A DNA stretch of 64,000 nucleotides, taken from Thiocapsa sp. Lineage in GTDB: Bacteria > Pseudomonadota > Gammaproteobacteria > Chromatiales > Chromatiaceae. The translations under genes were made by a program, and so were the position numbers. The stretch spans positions 1 to 64,000 of the forward strand of contig NZ_JAJDNA010000039.1 in assembly GCF_022340925.1 (NCBI RefSeq). The letters run 5' to 3'. Numbering within the stretch: position 1 is the first letter of the stretch; every line of letters starts with the position of its first letter. Shown here piece by piece: positions 60,657-64,000 of the stretch. The notes under the pieces were generated by a model. The model was not told the DNA's origin and did not search any database. It saw nothing but the letters and a program-made list of their open reading frames with translations.

Positions 60657-62111
60657 TTGGCTGGTCGCCCGGGCACGCCGACCTTCCTTTGGCATGACTA
60701 TGAGACCTGGGGCGCTGATCCGCGCCGGGACCGAGCCTGCCAGTTCGCGAGCGTCCGCACGGACGTCGATTTGAATGAGATCGGCGAGCCGTGCCTGGTC
60801 TATTGTCGGCCCGCGACGGATCTGCTGCCCCATCCGGAGGCCTGCCTGGTAACCGGAATCACACCGCAGATCGCCGACCGCGAGGGGTTGGTCGAGGCTG
60901 AGTTCGCCTCCGTCGTCAATGCCCAGCTCAGCGTCGCGGGTACCTGCGGTGCGGGCTACAACAGCATGCGCTTCGACGACGAGGTCACGCGCAATCTGCT
61001 CTACCGCAACCTGCTCGACCCCTATGCACGCGAGTGGCGCAATGGAAATTCGCGCTGGGATCTAATCGATGCCTTGCGCCTTGCGCATGCCTTGCGTCCG
61101 GAAGGTCTGGAGTGGCCGACCCGCGACGACGGCGCGACCTCCTTTAAGCTCGAGCATCTGACGGACGCCAACCGGATCGAGCACGGTCAGGCACATGATG
61201 CCCTGTCAGACGTGCGTGCCACGATCGAGCTCGCACGCCGGCTGCGCAGTGCCCAGACCAAGTTGTTCGACTATGCCTTGAGGTTGCGGGACAAGCGGGC
61301 GGTGCGGGGGCTTCTCGCCCGGCGTGCCCCCTTACTGCATGTCTCGGCCCGGTACCCGGCCTCGCTGGGCTGCATCGCCCCCGTGCTTCCGCTGTGCTCG
61401 CATCCGTCCAATCCGAACGGCGTGATTTGTGTCGATCTGCGCGCGCCGGCGAGATTGTTGCTCGATCTCTCCGCGGACGAGATCAGGGCCCGCCTGTTCA
61501 GCCCGGCGGGTGACCTTCCCGACGGGGTGGAGCGCGTTCCATTGAAGACGATCCACGTTAATCGTGCCCCCATCCTCGCTCCCATGAGCACCCTGACCCG
61601 CGAGGCGGCGAAGCGCTGGGACATCGCGCCGGCGGCGATCGCGGAGCAGGCGCGGTTGCTGCGCGATTCTGCGGCAGCGGTGCAGCAGAAGGTCCGGGCG
61701 GTCCATCTCGCCGGCGCGAGAGACGCGGAGACCGACCCCGACCTGATGCTCTACTCGGGAGGGTTTTTCTCGGACGCGGACCGTCGCGCCATGGAGGAGA
61801 TCCACCGACTCGATCCGACCGGGCTGGCGGCTTATCCCGCGACCTTCCAGGACCCGCGGCTGGGCGAGATGCTGTTTCGCTATCGTGCCCGCAATTGGCC
61901 GGACACGCTGACCCCGGCCGAGCGCGACGATTGGGACCGGTTCCGGCTCGCCCGCCTGACCGACCCTGCTGCGGGCGGCGGGATCGTGTTCGCGGATTAC
62001 CAGAGGCGTCTGAGTGCGCTGTCTGAGCAATACGCCGAGGATCCGCACAAGCTGCAGGTGCTCCACGCACTCGCCGACTGGGGCGAGCGGGTGCTCGGGC
62101 GCGAGGCCTGA
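60657..62111 (+). CDS. sbcB: Exodeoxyribonuclease I
   Basis: A 3'-5' single-strand DNA exonuclease acting in recombination and mismatch repair. The DEDDh motifs are visible: FLWHDYETWGADPRRDR (Exo I), YNSMRFDDEVTR (Exo II) and AHDALSDVRATIELA (Exo III). The ExoI-specific SH3-like and C-terminal helical domains follow. The frame extends back into rplS; TTG 60657 gives 484 aa, near the E. coli 475, but GTG 60606 (26-base overlap with rplS) cannot be excluded. Confidence 0.93.
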   Translation: MAGRPGTPTFLWHDYETWGADPRRDRACQFASVRTDVDLNEIGEPCLVYCRPATDLLPHPEACLVTGITPQIADREGLVEAEFASVVNAQLSVAGTCGAGYNSMRFDDEVTRNLLYRNLLDPYAREWRNGNSRWDLIDALRLAHALRPEGLEWPTRDDGATSFKLEHLTDANRIEHGQAHDALSDVRATIELARRLRSAQTKLFDYALRLRDKRAVRGLLARRAPLLHVSARYPASLGCIAPVLPLCSHPSNPNGVICVDLRAPARLLLDLSADEIRARLFSPAGDLPDGVERVPLKTIHVNRAPILAPMSTLTREAAKRWDIAPAAIAEQARLLRDSAAAVQQKVRAVHLAGARDAETDPDLMLYSGGFFSDADRRAMEEIHRLDPTGLAAYPATFQDPRLGEMLFRYRARNWPDTLTPAERDDWDRFRLARLTDPAAGGGIVFADYQRRLSALSEQYAEDPHKLQVLHALADWGERVLGREA

Positions 62112-62134
62112 AGCGGGGCGGCGACCCGATCGGG

Positions 62135-62494
62135 TCAATGCGGACGCGGGGCAGCTGGCGCTTGGGCCACGTGCTCCGGCCCCTCGACCAGTTGGCGAAC
62201 CATGTCGCGGCACTGGTCGGCAGTGTGGATCCATTCCAAGCCGGCTTCAGCCGGGACCGCGCCGCTCTTGTCGCGGATCTTGGCGACCGCTGCGGCGATG
62301 AGTGCATCGCTCTGCGCCGGGTCGCTCACCAGGCCCTGCTCCTCAGCAGTCTCGACGGCCAGGCAGACACCGGCCTGTGATCCAATGACGAGTCCGTTCG
62401 CGGCCCCTATCCCGGCGCCGAAACCAAGTGCGAGAAATCCGCCGATGGCACTTCCGATGAGCAGGCAGATGAGGGCGAGGATCGCTGTCTTCAT
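62135..62494 (-). CDS. Small membrane-anchored protein of unknown function
   Basis: A 119-residue protein. The N-terminus has a glycine-rich hydrophobic stretch (LALICLLIGSAIGGFLALGFGAGIGAANG) resembling a membrane hairpin. A probably periplasmic region with two cysteines (CLAVE and DQCRDMV) follows, then a proline/alanine-rich tail. No family was recognised. It converges with sbcB (23 bases between stops) and lies next to another exported unknown. Confidence 0.6.
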   Translation of the reverse strand: MKTAILALICLLIGSAIGGFLALGFGAGIGAANGLVIGSQAGVCLAVETAEEQGLVSDPAQSDALIAAAVAKIRDKSGAVPAEAGLEWIHTADQCRDMVRQLVEGPEHVAQAPAAPRPH

Positions 62495-62534
62495 GGCATT
62501 CTCTCAGGGTTGAAGGTGAGTCTGGATCCCTGGA

Positions 62535-62966
62535 CTAGCGGTCGCCCGAGCCCCACTGCGAGATGCTCTCGCCGCGGGGCAGCGTCACCTCTCCGAGCTG
62601 GTCGAAGTGCCCAGACAGGCCATCCCCGTCGATGCTTCCGGTGAATCGGAGCTCGCCGAAGACCGGATGGATGGCCGAGAGCGCGATGGTCTGGCCCTGG
62701 ACATCAGCCTCCACGAGCTGCGGGCGGGCAGGCAGGCCGTCCGCGAACTGGATCAGAGCGGTGTAGGCGACCTCGCCGTCGCCGCTGCCCTCGACGTACG
62801 GCAGGATGAAGACCTCCATGCCGATCAGCTCCCCTTGCCCTACCGACGGCTCCATGTTGGAGTAGATCCCCTGAAGCTTGGGTCCGGCGGTAACTGCCGT
62901 CGCGCTCAGGGTGGCCACCAGGGCGGCGGTGGGTGTCAGCGTCGAGCAGCCGTGGCGAAGGCGCAT
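62535..62966 (-). CDS. Exported protein of unknown function
   Basis: A 143-residue protein with a signal peptide (TPTAALVATLSATAVTAG) and then a beta-rich domain: KLQGIYSNMEPSVGQGELIG, EVAYTALIQFADG, LVEADVQGQTIAL and GELRFTGSIDGDGLSGHF. The repeating pattern suggests a small periplasmic beta-barrel or sandwich, but no family was recognised. ATG 62966 was chosen at the signal peptide. The upstream region is divergent from the Slt-like gene. Confidence 0.6.
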   Translation of the reverse strand: MRLRHGCSTLTPTAALVATLSATAVTAGPKLQGIYSNMEPSVGQGELIGMEVFILPYVEGSGDGEVAYTALIQFADGLPARPQLVEADVQGQTIALSAIHPVFGELRFTGSIDGDGLSGHFDQLGEVTLPRGESISQWGSGDR

Positions 62967-63041
62967 GGCGTTGTCCCTGTCAGGTCGGCGCGGCGGCGCG
63001 ACCCGGTCGCGCCTCAACAGAAGGGAGAAGTTTCGCCGACA

Positions 63042-64000
63042 ATGGGTGTGTCGACAAGCCGATTCAGGATCCCCGAGTCCGTGCTCGCGCCGCTCTCAAT
63101 GCACCGGCGGTCGCCGGCCCTCCTGCTCGCCGTCGGGGCGATCCTGCTCGCGGTTGTCCGTTGCGCGCAGGCGGATGATCGGGGCGCCTTCCTGGAGGCC
63201 CAGCGCGCTTTGAGCAGCGGGGACCTGGAAACCTTTCAACGCCTGGCCGCCCAGCTCACCGACTACCCCCTCTATCCTTATCTGCGTTTCTCCGAGCTCG
63301 CGCGAGACCTCCCCGCAGCATCGGACGACCAGATCGAGGACTTTCTGCGGGACTTTCCGCAGACCCAGCTTGCCAACCGGCTGCGCCGGGCTTATCTGGC
63401 GCGACTCGCCGGTGCGGAGCGCTGGTCGGACTATGCGCGGATCTATCGCGGCGACCAATCCACGGTGCGGCAATGTCTGTTCCTGCGCTCGCTGCTCGAG
63501 ACGGGACGCCGCGACGAGGCGCTGGCGCAGGTTGAGCCCCTGTGGCTGTCGGCACGCTCGCAGCCGGAAGCCTGCGATCCGGTCTTCGCGGCCTGGCGCG
63601 ACGCCGGCGAGCTGACGCCGGCCCGCATCTGGGACCGGCTGCGTCTGGCGATGGAGGCGGGGGAGCGGGGCGTCGCCCGCTATCTTGGCGGGCTGCTGCC
63701 GGCGTCGGAGAGTCTCTGGCACGACCATTGGCTCGCGGTCGATGCCGAGCCCGCCTTGGTGCTGGCGCCACTCGGTTTCGAGGAGAACGACCCTCGCGCG
63801 GCTCCGATCCTTGCGCATGGCGTCGCCCGCTTGGCGCAGCGCTCGCCGGAGGCGGCCCTCGAGGCGTTGGGCGCCTGGCGGCATCGTCTGGCCGCGGACG
63901 AGCGTGCCTCCGATCGCGCACATGCGGCAGTCGCACGTGCCCTGAGCGAGGCAGGCGACCCGCGCGGCCTCGTGGTGTGGAGCGCCATACGGGCGACCAG
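63042..64000 (+). CDS. slt: Soluble lytic murein transglycosylase (Slt-type), 5' part
   Basis: An open frame from ATG 63042 runs off the window end. After a signal peptide (about residues 24-46) it has the helical U-domain of Slt70-like enzymes: AFLEAQRALSSGDLETFQRL, DYPLYPYLRFSELAR, FLRDFPQTQLANRLRRAYL and QCLFLRSLLETGR. The catalytic lysozyme-like domain lies beyond the window. A start at ATG 63099 is possible; the AAGGGAG before 63042 is rather far (14 bases). Confidence 0.85.
   Translation, partial: MGVSTSRFRIPESVLAPLSMHRRSPALLLAVGAILLAVVRCAQADDRGAFLEAQRALSSGDLETFQRLAAQLTDYPLYPYLRFSELARDLPAASDDQIEDFLRDFPQTQLANRLRRAYLARLAGAERWSDYARIYRGDQSTVRQCLFLRSLLETGRRDEALAQVEPLWLSARSQPEACDPVFAAWRDAGELTPARIWDRLRLAMEAGERGVARYLGGLLPASESLWHDHWLAVDAEPALVLAPLGFEENDPRAAPILAHGVARLAQRSPEAALEALGAWRHRLAADERASDRAHAAVARALSEAGDPRGLVVWSAIRAT

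Overview
The window is about 64 kb of high-GC chromosome from a gammaproteobacterium. The best guess for the group is a purple sulfur bacterium (Chromatiaceae) or a close relative. That guess rests on gene content, GC-rich codon use and gene order, and no photosynthesis gene is present to confirm it. Almost everything is core chromosome: no rRNA, CRISPR array, integrase, insertion sequence or classical defence island was seen.

Layout. 0-10 kb: a small doubtful ORF, tRNA-Glu(CTC) on the minus strand, pcnB, the pantothenate genes panB-panC-panD (folK, usual between pcnB and panB, is absent), then glgA (minus), zwf and pgi for glycogen and glucose-6-phosphate metabolism. 10-17.5 kb: the prkA-yeaH-spoVR stress operon behind a sigma-54 promoter and an NtrC-like site, then a YcbB-type L,D-transpeptidase and an RlpA-like protein. 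17.6-20 kb: divergent mtaD and mtnA (methylthioadenosine salvage). 20-24 kb: the lysine/diaminopimelate cluster dapC-dapD-yffB-dapE (minus). 24-29 kb: a glyoxalase-fold protein, a secreted unknown, glnD and map.

29-43.7 kb is the classical gammaproteobacterial run rpsB-tsf-pyrH-frr-uppS-cdsA-dxr-rseP-bamA-skp-lpxD-fabZ-lpxA-lpxB-rnhB, which joins translation, nucleotide, isoprenoid, phospholipid, outer-membrane-protein and lipid A synthesis. It stops at rnhB; the usual dnaE/accA are replaced by a minus-strand RND efflux pair. 48-50 kb: sufE, an IscA/SufA-type carrier and a Lon-N-domain protein (minus). 50-56 kb: egtB-egtD (ergothioneine) and ppc. 56-58.4 kb: a 42-residue membrane peptide, xpaC-like and telA-like genes. 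58.6-62 kb: rpsP-rimM-trmD-rplS and sbcB. The end holds two small exported unknowns and the 5' part of an Slt-type lytic transglycosylase cut by the window edge.

The most informative non-coding signals are: the sigma-54/NtrC arrangement before prkA, which fits nitrogen control and the presence of glnD; the overlapping divergent rpsB/map promoters followed by a long, structured rpsB leader; a strong rpsB-tsf intergenic hairpin; interleaved repeats at the dapD promoter; and two perfect dyads, one after pgi and one before the glyoxalase gene. I found no convincing new multi-gene system. The best leads for unknown biology are the small-ORF/xpaC/telA cassette, the exported unknown overlapping glnD, and a frameshifted reading frame before egtB.
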